Both the position numbers and the translations under genes were made by a program. The notes under the pieces are model-generated. The model searched no databases and was not told where the DNA came from. It saw nothing but the letters and a program-made list of their open reading frames with translations. A stretch of 64,000 bases of DNA from Acanthochlamys bracteata (lineage: Eukaryota; Streptophyta; Magnoliopsida; Pandanales; Velloziaceae), in contig CM034127.1 in NCBI GenBank assembly GCA_019914995.1, positions 1,736,001-1,800,000 on the forward strand, given 5' to 3'. This document shows positions 1-12,551 of this stretch, piece after piece; position 1 is the stretch's first letter; every line of letters begins with the position of its first letter.

Positions 1-190
1 CTGGTATACGAGTCTGTATTCTTATCAGTCACAGGTGGTGACATCTCCTTCGAACCTGCTGTATGCTCCATTTCTGTAGGTTCCCCATCTGCACTTGCAT
101 ATCTACTTAGTACTTTGTACAGCCTGTCTTCAAAGTGTATCCATAATATCCATATTGCCATTATTCGCGCGTGTTGGATTAAGCAGCTGC
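1..190 (-). CDS. Partial coding exon of an unidentified gene, cut by the left edge
   Basis: On the minus strand the reading frame is open from about position 190 down to position 1. It encodes roughly 62 residues, starting with a hydrophobic aromatic stretch (ARIMAIWILWIHFEDRLYKV) and continuing into a Ser/Thr/Glu-rich polar tail (around EPTEMEHTAGSKEMSPP). A plausible acceptor, TTTTGTAG on the minus strand, lies just upstream at 191-198, with two bases carried over from the previous exon. The rest of the gene lies left of the window. I do not recognise the family. The coding call rests on the open frame, the non-repetitive amino-acid content and the acceptor. A chance open frame of this length is possible. 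Confidence 0.4.
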
Positions 191-193
191 CTA

Positions 194-3100
194 CAAAAAT
201 TTTGGCATAGCGTACTAGTGTAGCTACTGATTATTGATTACGTCAACAGGGAACACTTGCGAGAAAAGAAGTACCTAATCCAACAATGTACCACATCAGA
301 GTGTCGAACTCGATTCAGAAAACAAACATAATCTGAAGCAAAGGTGCAGAAGTTGGGTTAATCATTGTTGTATTTAGCCCTTTAAGGTTTAAGTTTAAGT
401 CAAACCAGACAACATTGTCAGGAGTCTAATCATCATTTACAGTAATTTTTCCGCAGTCCTTGTTGTATTCGGTAAATTCTGTTTGTTGGAATTGCTTAGC
501 GCAACGGGCAAGTGACCTATAAGGCTATAACTGGACGCGAAGAAAGGATACTAACGAAAACTGCACTTAGGCCTCGATTTGTACCCAGCCCACGAAGTTC
601 ATGGTTTGTTATCCCGTTCAGCAGCAGTAGCACCAGCAGCTTTCTGTAATTCCAACATCACATGCAACAAAAGCTATGCGATTTACTATTTTATTTTTCC
701 AACAAAGCTTATTCCTATATTCTTTTCTAATCCTACTCAAAAAGAAAGGAGTTTCACTGGTGTTCTTTGATTTATTAATTGAATTGATCCAAATGTGGGT
801 CTATGAAACTTTGACAGAATCAGAGTCCAGATCCAATACCTAATCATTTTATTCAACAAAAGGCGTCTTTTTTTAGCTTAGATGCAATCTTGAAACTCGT
901 GCTTTTCTTTGGGGATGTTTCTTTTCTAATAATTTATTTTTTATCAAATATTATTTTTTTATTTATTTTTGATAATTAAAAAATATAATTTTTTTAATAT
1001 AATAACTAATTTTTAATAATTAATTTTTAATCCAAAAAAGTATAACTTCTTTTCCTTTTGTACTTTTGTTTTTACAATTAGCTTTGTTGAAATTAAACGT
1101 TCAATCAGTGAAACATGAATGATACTAATAGCTGTGGGAAAAGATTGCAGTAACAGAGTTAATTATGAGCCGCAGCAAATGAATCAACAGCTCATTCCCG
1201 TAAGCACTGACAACAAAGATACTAAGATAATTCATCAAGACAATTCATCAAGCAAATATTAGTTATAAAATACGATTAACGATAACCAAAAAAACAATAT
1301 TGCTTGTGACCGTTCTCGTGATCCTTGAGCGTGTCTCTACTTCCCTCGTGAGTGTGGTTTTTATTCACGGAGAGCAAATGATCACGTAGTTGTCTGAGGA
1401 TGAAAATTTTTAATAAAGTTAAGAAAAAAAATTTTCTTCCTCATAACTACGAAGGACGTGGAGAGAGTTGCAGCTAAGTTTATGTGTCGATCTGTAGACA
1501 CCTTCTATTATTCACTGCTTTGTCGACAACATGCAGCTTTTTAGAAGGTGTTAGTTTTAGAAATTCTTTTAAAATATTTTTAAAAATATTTTAGGACAAA
1601 TATATTTTAAAAATTATTTTATTTTAAAAAATAAAAATAAATAATAATATAATTTTAAAATATTGAATTTTTAGTATTTTATAAATTAAAAAGTTTAACA
1701 AAACATAAATTATTAAAAATAAGTATTATTAGACGAGCTCTTAAGTTATGATTTATGACTACCTTGTTTCTGCAATTTTAAAGGTCCTCGTAATTCCTAA
1801 AGTAATTTTAGGTACCCGAATAAACAAAATGCAAACGAAGAGTTATAAATTCACGAATATGTTGGTGAAACAGATGGTCAAGATTACGGGTCCAGTGCGT
1901 TACATTACGATAATGACGACTGCGACAATGCTGCTCTTGAAAATGACAGTTTGTCCAAGCGCGAAAAATAAATAATTAGACGGTTACTCCCGGTTATAAT
2001 TTCTTGCTGTAATCCAGCGACCCATCACCGTTGATCCACATTAATCAACTCCTTCTCCCAGATTGACGCGTCTGTAATTGTTTAACAAGCTATGGTTTTC
2101 ATGTTTTGATAACAGAAGATTCAATGTAAAAATTGAAGCGCAAATAAGGAAAAGGATTCCGTTCTCTGAAACAGGGCTTCAGTTCTTTGACTTCTTGGTA
2201 TAGTACCACAAAGTCATGCTTAATTAGAGGAGTTAATTACTGTATAGGCCCTATTGTAGCCGAGAGTCTGTAGCACTTAGTGTGCATTTGGTCCAACAAC
2301 AGCTACATCAATTAGACCTACTACCGTTTCCTGCCGTTGAGATAACCGTCTGATATCGATAAAATGGTGAATAACGCGCTCTTTGAAGATCCCGTACGGT
2401 CCAAGGGTTATATAATTAGGCGCGGCAGCGAGGTCAGTGGCCAGCGGCGATGGCGATGTAACTGGGCCTTGTTGAGTAAAAGGGGTGCACTAGTTGGCCC
2501 ACATAACACCTTTCAACACACCAACCACTAATAATGCTTTTGTAAGCTTTATTGGACCTAATCATGATCATTAAGCTTTTAAATGGAATATTGAAACACC
2601 ACCCACTAATTATTTATATTTTGAATGTAAAGCTTTCCCAATACTTTTTAAATTAAGATTGATCCCTTTCTAAATATAAAGTTAATTTTTTGGGAGATTA
2701 GTCGAGAATATATCTGTTTTTCCATAAAAGAAATTGGACATATTCTAAACTTATCCCGAAAAGAATAGCCACAAAAGAGAAAATGCTACAATACTCCACA
2801 GTAGATAATCTAGCGATTAATGCTTGCATGCGTTGGCTCGAGGCTTGTGTGGGCCTGTGGCTGGATTCATGAAAATGAACAATGAGGAGGAGCACCGTTA
2901 ACTAAAGTAGTTGTAGAGGTCTCCTTATGCAAAACTTCCATCAATCAGTTAATTTACTATATTAATTGAGATGGGTTTACATTTCTTAAGGAATCAACAA
3001 AATGGGATAGCATGATCTCATTCTATAACATTCGATAATTTTAATAATAGAGTTACTTTAATATAGTTACTAAGAAAATTTTAAAATAATTTTTTAAAAT

Positions 3101-3340
3101 AAAATATTTTTATTTTATTTAAAATATAAGTTTTTTAATTTAAAAAAATAAAAATATGTAATAAAAAATTTTTACTACATAAAAATTTTTTAAATTTTTA
3201 AATAAAATTTTAAATATTTATAAAAAATATATTAAAATATATACAATAAAAATTATAAAAATTAATTTTATAATAAATTAAATTAAACGCACCCTAGATA
3301 TAGTTTAAAAAAAAAAACATTATAATAGTCCAAAAAGCAA
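194..3340. other. Intergenic, AT-rich, no gene seen
   Basis: No convincing coding sequence or RNA gene was found here. Short ORFs lack splice sites or family motifs. The stretches 910-1070, 1555-1720 and 3072-3290 are extremely A/T-rich. The last one ends in AAACGCACCC and resembles the AT-rich inverted-repeat elements found elsewhere in the window. Confidence 0.6.
3072..3290 (-). repeat. AT-rich MITE-like element (family A, diverged)
   Basis: This is an AT-rich block of about 220 bp with alternating A- and T-runs. It matches the reverse orientation of the element at 55196-55414 in the order of its internal blocks, including the TAATAAAAA and TATTTATAAAAAATAT segments. It ends in AAACGC, the complement of the GCGTTT terminus. 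The left end is unclear. It lies just upstream of the kinase leader. Confidence 0.35.
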
Positions 3341-3399
3341 AAGGTCGAGAAACAAATTTGCTGCTTGTGCTGCTGGTGCTCCTCCTTGTACTATACTGC

Positions 3400-4344
3400 T
3401 TTGCTGCAGTTCTGCATCTTGCCCCACACTCTTCTCTCTCTCTCACTCTCTTCGTTCTTTCTTTCTTTATTTCTATCTCTCTCTTCTTAACTTTTTGTTC
3501 ACGCCGAAGGTTAGAGAGAGCGCAGTTGGTAGTTAGTCGTCCGGAGTATCGCCTGTCGAAACCTAGCCAGAAGCTGCTTGGGAAAGTTTAGTTTTAGGTT
3601 TGTCTGGCAATATTCTTATTGATGTAAATTCTTTGACGAATTTGATAGTCTCAGTTTGTTATCTCTATTTTTAAGAGGTTTATATTAATCCTCATTGTCA
3701 ATTTTGACTTTTTATTGGGTTCTTGGAGCATTTAATCTTTTGGGAAGGTTATTTTTTCGTGTGCAGGGAGATCTGTTGGGAATCTGATTTTTTTTGTTGA
3801 ATTTAAGTTATGTTTACATTTTTATGTTTTGGTGAAGAAGCTTTGATTAATTGAAGATTGTACATTGTATTGTTTGTTTCCTGCTAAGATTAAGCTTGGT
3901 GTATGTGCAGATCTTTGATTATGACAAATCTGCTTGCTTTGGTTTTTTATTACGGCTTTTTCTTGAATTTTTTGTTGCTAATTTTGTCGAAGCAGTTTTG
4001 TTTATGGTTCTAAGCGAATTCTGAACTGTTTTGATTGATTAAGTTCACTGAAATCCTCCTTGTCATTGCAATATGCACTATTATTTTTGCAGTGTGAGCA
4101 CCAATACTATCTAATTAGTACTGCCTGTCGGTTTCCTTTATAGGTCTACATCCATTTCCTGTTCTCCTGGTGGTAATTAACGTAGAATCAGGGAAGGTTA
4201 ATTTTATTGAGGCCATAAGATCGTAACAACCAGCAAATCTGGATCGAGATTTGCGGCAATTTGCAACTTTGGAGCCGCAGCTACTGAACTGAAGTTTCTA
4301 GGCCACTAGCATCAAGCATAGGTGATGATAGAGATTTCTCAAAG
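3400..4344 (+). promoter_or_regulatory. 5' leader with CT-rich tract and probable leader intron(s) of the kinase gene
   Basis: A C/T-rich tract at about 3425-3490 is typical of plant transcription start regions. It is followed by a donor-like TTAG/GTTTGT at 3597 and a T-rich stretch. Possible acceptors are TGTGCAG near 3766 and 3910 and TTTATAG near 4142. The simplest reading is a short first exon, a leader intron of about 550 bp, and a second leader segment running to the ATG at 4345. Exact junctions need transcript data. Confidence 0.4.
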
Positions 4345-7300
4345 ATGGATAGGCTGCCTGACTGCAAGATAGTACCCAAGGAGCTGACCTCTGTAGATCA
4401 GCGATTTAATTCACATAAGAATGTCCTCAGAGAGAAAGAAGGCCCATCAATTGCTCGTAAAAGTGGTAATTTAGATGCCAAAACTCTATCAAGAAACTTG
4501 GACGCTATAGCAGTAAGTAAAGAGTGGAAGGGGAAGAACTCTTCCATCGAACCAAAGGAAATGTTTGTGCCTGAAGGTTCAAGCCTGAGAAGCTCTGAAG
4601 GTCCAAGCTTTAGAAGTGAGGGATCTTATGAAGATGGAGCACGCAGTTCCTTCTCTGGGGCAATTCATCCCCCGGAACCAATTGATACTGATCTCATGAC
4701 TACAGTGTATGTCACCATTGACCAGAGGACCTCTGAGACGCCAGGTTCAATGAAGGGCATTTCTGTTGAAGGTCCTTTCATAGAGGACCTCTCGATTAGG
4801 GTCTCAAGTGTAAAACCTAGTGCTGCAAGCCTTTCGTCAGATGCAAAAATGATTGAGGAACCTAGTGAGTCGGTTGCAGCTTCCTCTCCCTTTTCTGTCC
4901 AACGCGCATCTCAGAATATGGATATTACACCAGATTCTGAAGAAAGGGAGTGTGTATGGGATGCATCACTTCCTCCTAGCGGCAATGTGAGTCCTCACAG
5001 CAGCATTGACAGCACAAGTGTTGCGACAGCCATGAGTGTTGTGAACAGCTGCACAGGCACTTACCGGAGTGACTGCCTTACTAGTGATGGCATGCTAAGT
5101 GTTGAAAGGAATTGTGAAAGTGGTAAGGCTAGCATTAGAGGTGAATTTATGGAGAGTGGAAAAACTAGCATGAGCAAAGCAAGTGATAGTAGCAGTGTTA
5201 GTGATGACAGCAGCTGGAGCAATGTCACAGGAAGCACGAACAAGCCCCATAAGGGTAATGACCCCAGGTGGAAGGCAATTCTAGCTATAAGGGCTCGTGA
5301 TGGTATATTGGGAATGAGTCATTTCAGGCTTCTCAAACGACTAGGATGCGGTGACATTGGTAGTGTTTATCTTTCTGAATTGAGTGGCACGAGGTGCTAT
5401 TTTGCAATGAAAGTGATGGATAAAGCATCCCTGGAAAGTAGGAAGAAGTTGATAAGAGCTCAGACGGAAAGGGAAATCCTTCAGCTTTTGGACCACCCCT
5501 TCCTTCCTACACTTTACACCCATTTTGAGACAGATAGATTTTCTTGTTTGGTCATGGAGTTCTGCCCGGGTGGTGATCTGCACACTTTGAGGCAGAAACA
5601 ACCTGGGAAGCATTTTTCTGAGTATGCTGCAAGGTATGACCACCACCAAGAAATGTCTTGTGAACCTTTTCTTCTACTACGGTACATAATAAAATCAATA
5701 CAACAAGTGTCCACCCATCAGCTTAAGCCTTTGGATGAATTAGTTTATTCAACATGGTATCACAGCTAAAGATCGTAAGGGTTTAGGATTCAGAGACTTG
5801 TGCCCTAGTTATTAAAATTAATTTTCACCACAGAAGAAAAATACCTGGGTGTGTTCAAGAACACAAGCTAAAGAGCTTCTGTGAGCTAAGACGTGTTGGA
5901 AATGTAATACCTTTGGATCAACTGGTTCCACCATTTCTTTCTTTCTTCTTTTTTTTCCTAATTTTTTCAACTTCTCTTGAGAACCATGTGTTTAACTTCT
6001 ACTATATGTCATACTTTTCTTTAGTGAGAGTTAGCTTTTCCATTAGAGTTAGGATAGGAAAACTTTCTTTAACTTATATAAGTTTATAATATGTTCCTTG
6101 AATTTGTATAACTATCTTGCACGAAGATTGACATCTATACTGCACTTTGAGGTTAGGAGTGTTGCACTATGCTGAATTCTGGAATGACTTACCAATCTGC
6201 TTTGACCCCATGTATTTGGTAGAAAATAACAGTGAAAGAAGAATGTGTCACCAGTTTATGCTAGCCCTTGTAATTTATGGTAGTCATCTTAGGTAAGCTG
6301 GGGTATTCTTTGAAAGAAAAACATCTCTTGTCTATATGCTTCTTCATGAGAAATCTCATTTGAACTTATAAATAAACGCTTGCAACCTCTGACATTCTTG
6401 GGGTTTCTCACTTCTGTGCTGAAGAAGGAAGACTACTTACAAAATACAAATGCCCAAAGATTTGTCAAGCTTTTTGTTTCAATAATGAAATGTTACAGTA
6501 CCAATCGTTAAACTTTAAACTAAAAATTCTTTACCATATCTTAGTACTAATCAGTGTGAATATTGAAGTTAAAACATTCAAATCTCATTGGTAATAGCTA
6601 GATCCTGTACCATGAAGGTATATGGGTCCCTAACTGGCTGGTTAGTGTAATCCAAAGTTTTTTCTTGTTTGAACGCTTTTGTTTGTGGTTGATGGCGAAC
6701 ACAATAGCTTCGAACTTTATCTGTCTCAGCAATTGCAAAGTCAAATTAGTCCCTTGATTGTTGGAACATAACAATTCCATTGAAAGCATCATCACTTTAG
6801 ATGGTTCAAGCGGTTCACCTTTCTTTAGAGTTTGCCTTAGTCCTGCTAATTGATATCTCTATAAAAATTTACTGTTGTCTTCTTGTAGCTGCTTACATAG
6901 TGCTTGTGCTGATAGTAAAAGTTGCTTACCTTTCAATTTAATGTAACATAGGTAAGTCAATATTGTAGATTAAGCATTGTTAGATTTACTGTCTGGCAGG
7001 TTTTATGCTGCAGAAGTATTACTAGCCCTGGAGTATCTTCATATGCTAGGAGTTGTTTATCGAGATCTCAAGCCTGAGAATGTCCTTGTGCGTGATGATG
7101 GCCATATTATGCTCTCAGATTTTGATCTTTCGTTGAGGTGTGCAGTGTCACCAACCCTCATAAAAACTTCATCACTTGATTCTGACCCTTCCAAAAGAGG
7201 ATCTGGGGCATTCTGTGTGCAGCCTGCATGTATTGAGCCTTCTTCTGTTTGCATTCAGCCGGTATGTTTCATGCCCAAACTTTTCTCCAGCAAGACAAAG

Positions 7301-7894
7301 AAAAAGACAAGGAAGCCGCATCCTGAGGGTGGGCAAAATGTTGCAACTCTCCCAGAGCTTGTCGCAGAGCCAACCAGTGCTCGGTCAATGTCCTTCGTGG
7401 GGACCCATGAGTATTTAGCTCCTGAAATAATCAAGGGGGAGGGGCATGGGAGCGCAGTTGATTGGTGGACATTTGGCATCTTCCTTCATGAGCTGCTTTA
7501 TGGAAAGACTCCATTTAAGGGCTCTGGAAATCGGGCAACATTATTCAATGTTGTAGGCCAGCAACTTAGGTTTCCAGATGCACCATCAACCAGTTATGCT
7601 AGCAGGGATTTAATTAGGGGGCTTTTGGTGAAGGAACCACAGCATCGGCTGGGTGTGAAGAGGGGTGCCACAGAAATCAAGCAGCATCCTTTCTTTGGGG
7701 GTGTGAACTGGGCACTGATAAGATGCAGTACTCCACCAGAGGTCCCAAGGCCGGTTGAAACAGAGCTTCCTCTGAAGTTTGGGGTTGGAGCTAGTGCAGG
7801 AATTGGGCCAATTGGTGTAGGGAGCAACAGCAAGAGGATTGTAAGCACGGACATGAAAGCAGGTGGCAAGTATCTGGACTTTGAGTTCTTCTAG
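4345..7894 (+). CDS. AGC-VIII serine/threonine kinase, D6PK/PAX-like
   Basis: The coding sequence is join(4345..5633, 7000..7894), giving 727 aa. The donor AAG/GTATGA and acceptor GGCAG/G restore the codon for Arg430. The N-terminal 320 residues are Ser-rich and low in complexity. The kinase domain starts near residue 328. It has the Gly loop [10 protein letters not shown] (333-342), the ATP-binding Lys356, the catalytic YRDLKPEN with Asp452, and DFD (470-472) in place of DFG, which defines plant AGC-VIII kinases. About 95 residues rich in Cys, Lys and Ser are inserted before APE (570-572), as in this group. The activation segment reads [10 protein letters not shown], and the protein ends in an FxxF-like DFEFF. 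Known relatives phosphorylate PIN auxin carriers at the plasma membrane. Length, and the neighbouring RLP24 and ERF genes, favour the PAX (AGC1-3) branch over D6PK itself; this is inference. Reading on past 5633 gives a false 474-aa ORF. Confidence 0.93.
5634..6999 (+). other. Kinase gene intron, phase 2
   Basis: This is a 1366-bp T-rich GT-AG intron inside the kinase domain, between the alphaD/E region and the catalytic loop. Many AGC-VIII kinase genes carry one intron here. No nested gene was seen in it. Confidence 0.9.
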
Positions 7895-9240
7895 GAATTT
7901 TTGGGTGAATTAAGTCTGGTATTGTTTTTTTCACTTCTTACTTTCCCCATGGGTGCGCGCTGCTCAAGATAATTCCGAATCTTCTAGTGCTTCTTAGGTT
8001 TAATCCGTAGTGATCTTCAAACAAATATCCTGTACATTAGAACTAAGCCTCCTAATTGCATGGCAGACTCTGTTGCTAATTTATTTATCACTCTCTTGCA
8101 TGGCTAATTGTTATTCGGAGAGGCTTAATAGACGCGTGCATGCAGTAAGCCCAGTTTGGATCCAAAACATGGTATTTCAATTCTGGCGTAATGCAAATGC
8201 ATTCCTGTAGACTCAAAAGTAGGTTTCCCAGCTCCAAATGACTGTTAGGATAACCTTGCTCTAAGGTTTTTTTCACCTCTAGAGCAAACCAATCTTCTCC
8301 TTCCGTTCAACAACACAACTGTATTGGTGGGAATTTTATTCCATGGCTCATTAAACTCAACTAAAATTTAAACACTCTAGTATTAAGAAAATCTAACGAG
8401 AAATTATTCTATAGATCGGATCCAAAGACCGTACTAATAGGTTTTTATTTAAAATCTGGAGAGACACGGAAGTTGTTCATTGACACATTTTTATTTCTTA
8501 TCTGGTTGGTGGAAGTCCAAGAAGGAAATAAAAAGGCATAACAGTCTTTTTTTTTCCTCTTCAGGTCAAAGGTAAATGCTATCTTACAGCTTCCTTGACC
8601 TTAGGTCTTAGATAAATGGTATATTCTTTTAAGCTAAAATAAGTTATTACAAATATATTATTAAAATAATATAATTTTTTATCTTTTTTGTGTGAAGAAA
8701 TAACTGAAAGTAAATTTTAGTATTTTTCTTTTGCTTTTAGAAAAAAAGAAAATTACAAAGATGAAAAACACATATCCAAATTTTATTACTTCGAAGATCT
8801 CAAAAAGAGTCCATCTCCGAAGACATGTTTTTGTTTTATATTGGGAAATTTAAGTTAGCGGGTAATTTCAGATAAGGATGACCTAGGTGGACATGCCATA
8901 TCCGAAACAGGCCATTTCGTTCACTTTTGATTGGACCAAATTGCTTCGTCAGCACATAAACCAGATACTTCAGTAGCCGTCCTTATCCAACGGATCATAG
9001 TTTCGAGAAGCTTTATTCCCAAATCATCCATCCGTCCGTTTTGCCTTAACATAAAATCAACTGCCAGATGAGACCCCGCTAGATATAGCTGTTCATATGT
9101 CCAGAATGTTGCTATGGGTTGTTGAGGCGGTTGTGTAGTCAATACTGACAACACGAACCACACGTTATCCTGGTTCTCACGCTTATTAAATCTCCACCGT
9201 CCCTTTACACGCAACACCGATGGGTCCGTTGGCAGCAGGG
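7895..9240. other. Kinase 3' flank and intergenic DNA
   Basis: A probable 3' UTR lies just after the stop. Beyond about 8300 the DNA becomes A/T-rich, without a recognisable gene. A 98-codon open frame on the minus strand (8921-9217) shows no family motif and overlaps the probable promoter of the unit starting at about 9275, so it was not called. Confidence 0.5.
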
Positions 9241-9244
9241 AGTC

Positions 9245-9252
9245 TATAAATA
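9245..9252 (+). promoter_or_regulatory. TATA box of a probable non-coding transcription unit
   Basis: TATAAATA sits in a GC-richer context, followed about 100 bp downstream by a pyrimidine-rich patch (TTTTTCTTTCTCCTTAG, about 9344-9361). This is a strong plant core promoter layout, with a start predicted near 9275-9285. No long ORF follows it. Confidence 0.5.
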
Positions 9253-10212
9253 AGCCTCGGCTTTGTGTTTTTTCTGGTGGATTGGTTATTGGTTCTGTAA
9301 GCGTTTTCGGCGGGTCTAGCGTTTTCCGAGGGTTCCTGGGTTTGTTTTTCTTTCTCCTTAGATTTTACGTACTTGTTAGTTCTATATCTGAGTAAGCATC
9401 TTTGCGATCGTTGACATCGCAGCGTGATTGGTTTTTGTTTCGACTGTGGATGATGTGGTAAGCAGATTGATTGTTAAGATTTCTGGGCGAGTTGTTTGTA
9501 TGGATCCATTCATTGTTCAGGTCACCATAATAAAAATAGAGATCTGGTCGAGAGGTTGTTTATCAAATATCGATTGATAGATTAGGAGCTTGGGGATGAT
9601 CTTACAATCGGGTAGCGGTTTTCATGTTTGGATGTGTTAGTTTCCCTTTTGAAGGGATTATCATCGCTGCTTGGGAATGAGTTTATGGATCTTGTAGGAA
9701 ACTGATAGTTGCCTGGTTTTCCAGTATACACGTGGTAGATAGATCTGGTGTCTGGCACCGTATTTAGCTATTTGAGTTGAGAGTTCGGTTGTTTGCATCC
9801 CCTAATGGTGTTTGTGAAAATACCGCTGGCGTATTGCAATTGTAGAGATTCGATTTGTGAGGTTGCTCATGACAGTCCATTCGACGTATTTTACTGGATG
9901 GATAACAGTTGCCGTTCTTGTTGACCTACCGAGCTTTGTTTTCGCTACTGAAACTATTTTTCAATTTTGCTACTGGCAATTATCTTATTGTTTATTTGGT
10001 AAATTGCCCTGCTCACTGGACGGTCAGTGGTGTTCATCCCATTATTGAAGTTGTAGATCTGTTGTGCGGTTTATTGGTGGTAGCGGTTCGTTTGAGCATC
10101 TGATTGGATGGAGTTCTATTGATCGTAATGCTGGGCCTGCCCGTGATCTTGGAGGTCTGATTGGGTTTTAGCTTTCCCCTCTCGTATTGAAAATTGTTTT
10201 TATTATAACTAG

Positions 10213-11122
10213 AACCTACATCTTATGTGCTTTGGTGTTCATCATCTTTTGTGTGCTCTTCAACCTGTGGCGTAGGAACCAGGGGCATCAGTCTATGGTC
10301 ATGTGACCAGCAAACGGAGTGTTGGTGCGAGTATTTCTATTTCTGTTTTTGATTGCTTGCTAGAGTGCTATTCGTGTAGAATACCATCTGTCTGCTCATC
10401 TCTTGCTTGTTTTTAGCTTTTTGTTGCTGTTCAGATAATATCTTGGTGTAAGGTGTTCAGTGGATAAGTGGACAACTTCTGTGCTGTTCTGATGGTAGCT
10501 ATCTAACTCAACGTCTAATGTGCTACAGTGTTCATCTTTTGTGCTCTTCAAGCTGTTTGCATGGGAACCATGGGCAAGTCATGTGACCAGCTAACGTTGG
10601 GTTGGTGCCAGTATTTTCTATTATCTGTTTTCTGATTGCTTGCTGTAGTGCTAGTGGTGTAGATTATTGGTCTGCCCATCTCTTACTTGTTTGTAGCTCT
10701 TTGTTGCTGTTCAGATAATATCTTGGTGTAAAGTGTTGCTGCAGTGGACAACTTCTGTGGTGTTCTGATGGTAGTTATCTATTTTATCCTTCCAAATTTT
10801 GGTTGTGAATTTTTTTTTTCACTTGGTGTGGTAAGTTCAACTTGCAACTAACTGGCATGCTTTAGAATTACTAAGTCGAGCCTGTAGTGCGAGTGGTGTG
10901 GATTATTGGTCTGCTCATCTCTTACTTGTTTGTAGCTCTTTGTTGCTGTTCAGATAATATCTTGGTGTAAGGTGTTGCTGCAGTGGACAACTTCTGTGGT
11001 GTTCTGATGGTTATCTATTTTATCTTTCCAAGTTTTAGTTGTGAATTTTTTTTTTTTCACTTGTAGTACTTTCAACTTGCAACTAACTGGCATGCTTTAG
11101 AATTAAGGTACCACTAAGTCGA
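10213..11122 (+). repeat. Three-copy diverged tandem repeat
   Basis: Two close copies of about 239 bp (10643-10881 and 10882-11122) share long identical stretches such as TTGTAGCTCTTTGTTGCTG and GTGGACAACTTCTGTGGTG. A more diverged third copy lies upstream, with its matching part starting at about 10361. The section before it (10213-10360) is itself repeated at 10517-10642, giving an older period of about 300 bp. The copies keep the order CAGATAATATCTTGGTGTAA, then GTGGACAACTTCTGTG, then TTCTGATGGT. Confidence 0.85.
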
Positions 11123-11520
11123 GCTCTAATTAAGTAATAAGTGCATTTTCTTTGTATAGATGTTACAGGTTCCAGTTCCATGTCTGTGGATATGCATAGT
11201 AGATTGACTCCTTTTTGCTTAGTTATTATGTTACCATCATAGAATAGAGGTGCCAAACAAATTTTGTTTCTTGCTCCCATCATAAAGCATAGGCTTGGTA
11301 ACCATGATCCATAGGAGCGTGCCTTCTTGCAACATGGTTTAGAAATAGGGTACCACTAGCTCCAACCTCTTTTAAATAGTAAGTGCTCCTTCGAATGAAT
11401 GTTATAGGTTCTGTTTTTCATGTTTGTGGATATGCTAATTCTTAGCTATTGTGCTGCCATCACAGAATAGCTGGCTAAACATTCTCTGCTCCCATTATAA
11501 AGCAGTTGCTTTAGGAGAGT
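11100..11520 (+). repeat. Diverged tandem duplication, period about 240 bp
   Basis: The segment starting GGTACCACTAAGTCGAGC at about 11107 recurs as GGTACCACTAGCTCCAACC at about 11349. Parallel downstream matches include TGTGGATATGC, GCTCCCAT and ATAAAGCA. A further echo of the GCTCCCATCATAGAACAG part lies near 12310. This continues the duplication history of the 10.2-11.1 kb repeats. Confidence 0.65.
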
Positions 11521-12483
11521 CATACATGATATTGTAACTTGTAATACATGATATCGTAACTTGGAATACTTAGTACAAATGCCATACACAGAATCAGGGA
11601 TGGTGTTGTGATGAAGCTACATGCGTTTGTTCAAGATGCAGTACATAGTGGGAATAGTATTGTAATGAAACCTGTTGTGTTCAAGTTTTGGATGCAGTGC
11701 AAGTTTGGGATGCAGTTGTAGTGAGAATATTGACCTTGTAACAATAATGCTGCGCTTGTGAGAATAGGTATTTTAACTAAATGGAAGATTAGTGTGCTTG
11801 TATAGATATGGAAGTCTTACCTTACTCTTTTCTTGTAGATTTACTATTAGTAACAGAACTTGGGGTTCTATAGATTTGTTTATCTTTTAATGGTTAACAA
11901 GTAAATCTTCACTTATTAACTCTTTTATGCTAACGAATTTCATGGTCTGTGCAACTCCAATGCCTGTCAGTTATTTTTTAAGGGAAATAAACACTGGTCC
12001 TTGGAGGTTTGGGTATATTTCTCCGCAGGTCTTAGAAATTAGGTATTGCTGTGGTCCATCTTTGACAAAGTGGAATGTGCATCTTAGGGAGTTGTACACT
12101 TTCGAAATCCCAGAGGAGGTGGTTCTCACCTAGTGTTTTGTCAATTTGTATGTTTCAGAAAAGCTGCTTTTTCAGGCGTTTGTGATATGGTATTTGTGTC
12201 ATCAAAGCCAAAAGGAACTATTAGCTCATAAAGGTGAAGTGCTTGGGCAATTTACTTTGGTAATCTTTTAAGTGCAGTTAGTGGGTGTCTTAGGCTTGGC
12301 AGCCATATGCTGCTCCCATCATAGAACAGTTGCTTCAGGGATTAGTAAACATGGACTACAGGAGGAAGGATGTAACTCTTACCTTTAAATGTAACTTATT
12401 GATTTCAGTACCTCATGTTTAAGAATGAGCGACTTATATTGTAATTTATTGTACGAGCTGCTTTACAAAACGTGGAAATGCTG

Positions 12484-12551
12484 CGGTTTATGATTACAGA
12501 TGAGGAAAGCAGCGAGTCGGTTTATGATTATAGATGAGGATAGCAGTGTCG
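12484..12551 (+). repeat. 34-bp tandem duplication
   Basis: Two adjacent copies begin with CGGTTTATGATTA and continue with AGATGAGGA, then AGCAG. They differ at a few positions. Confidence 0.85.

Noticed and set aside
5634-5769. Kinase ORF continuing to 5769
   Set aside because: This is read-through into the intron. Splicing at 5633/7000 restores the kinase domain in frame.
8921-9217. 98-codon minus-strand open frame upstream of the G+T-rich unit
   Set aside because: It has no domain motif and no splice partner, and it overlaps the probable promoter of the plus-strand unit. An open frame of this length is not rare in this less AT-rich stretch.
11605-11615. GTGATGA, a perfect box C motif, as a possible C/D snoRNA
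   Set aside because: No CTGA box D occurs at a suitable distance and there is no terminal stem. A near pair at about 15840-15875 has a mismatched C box and too short a span.
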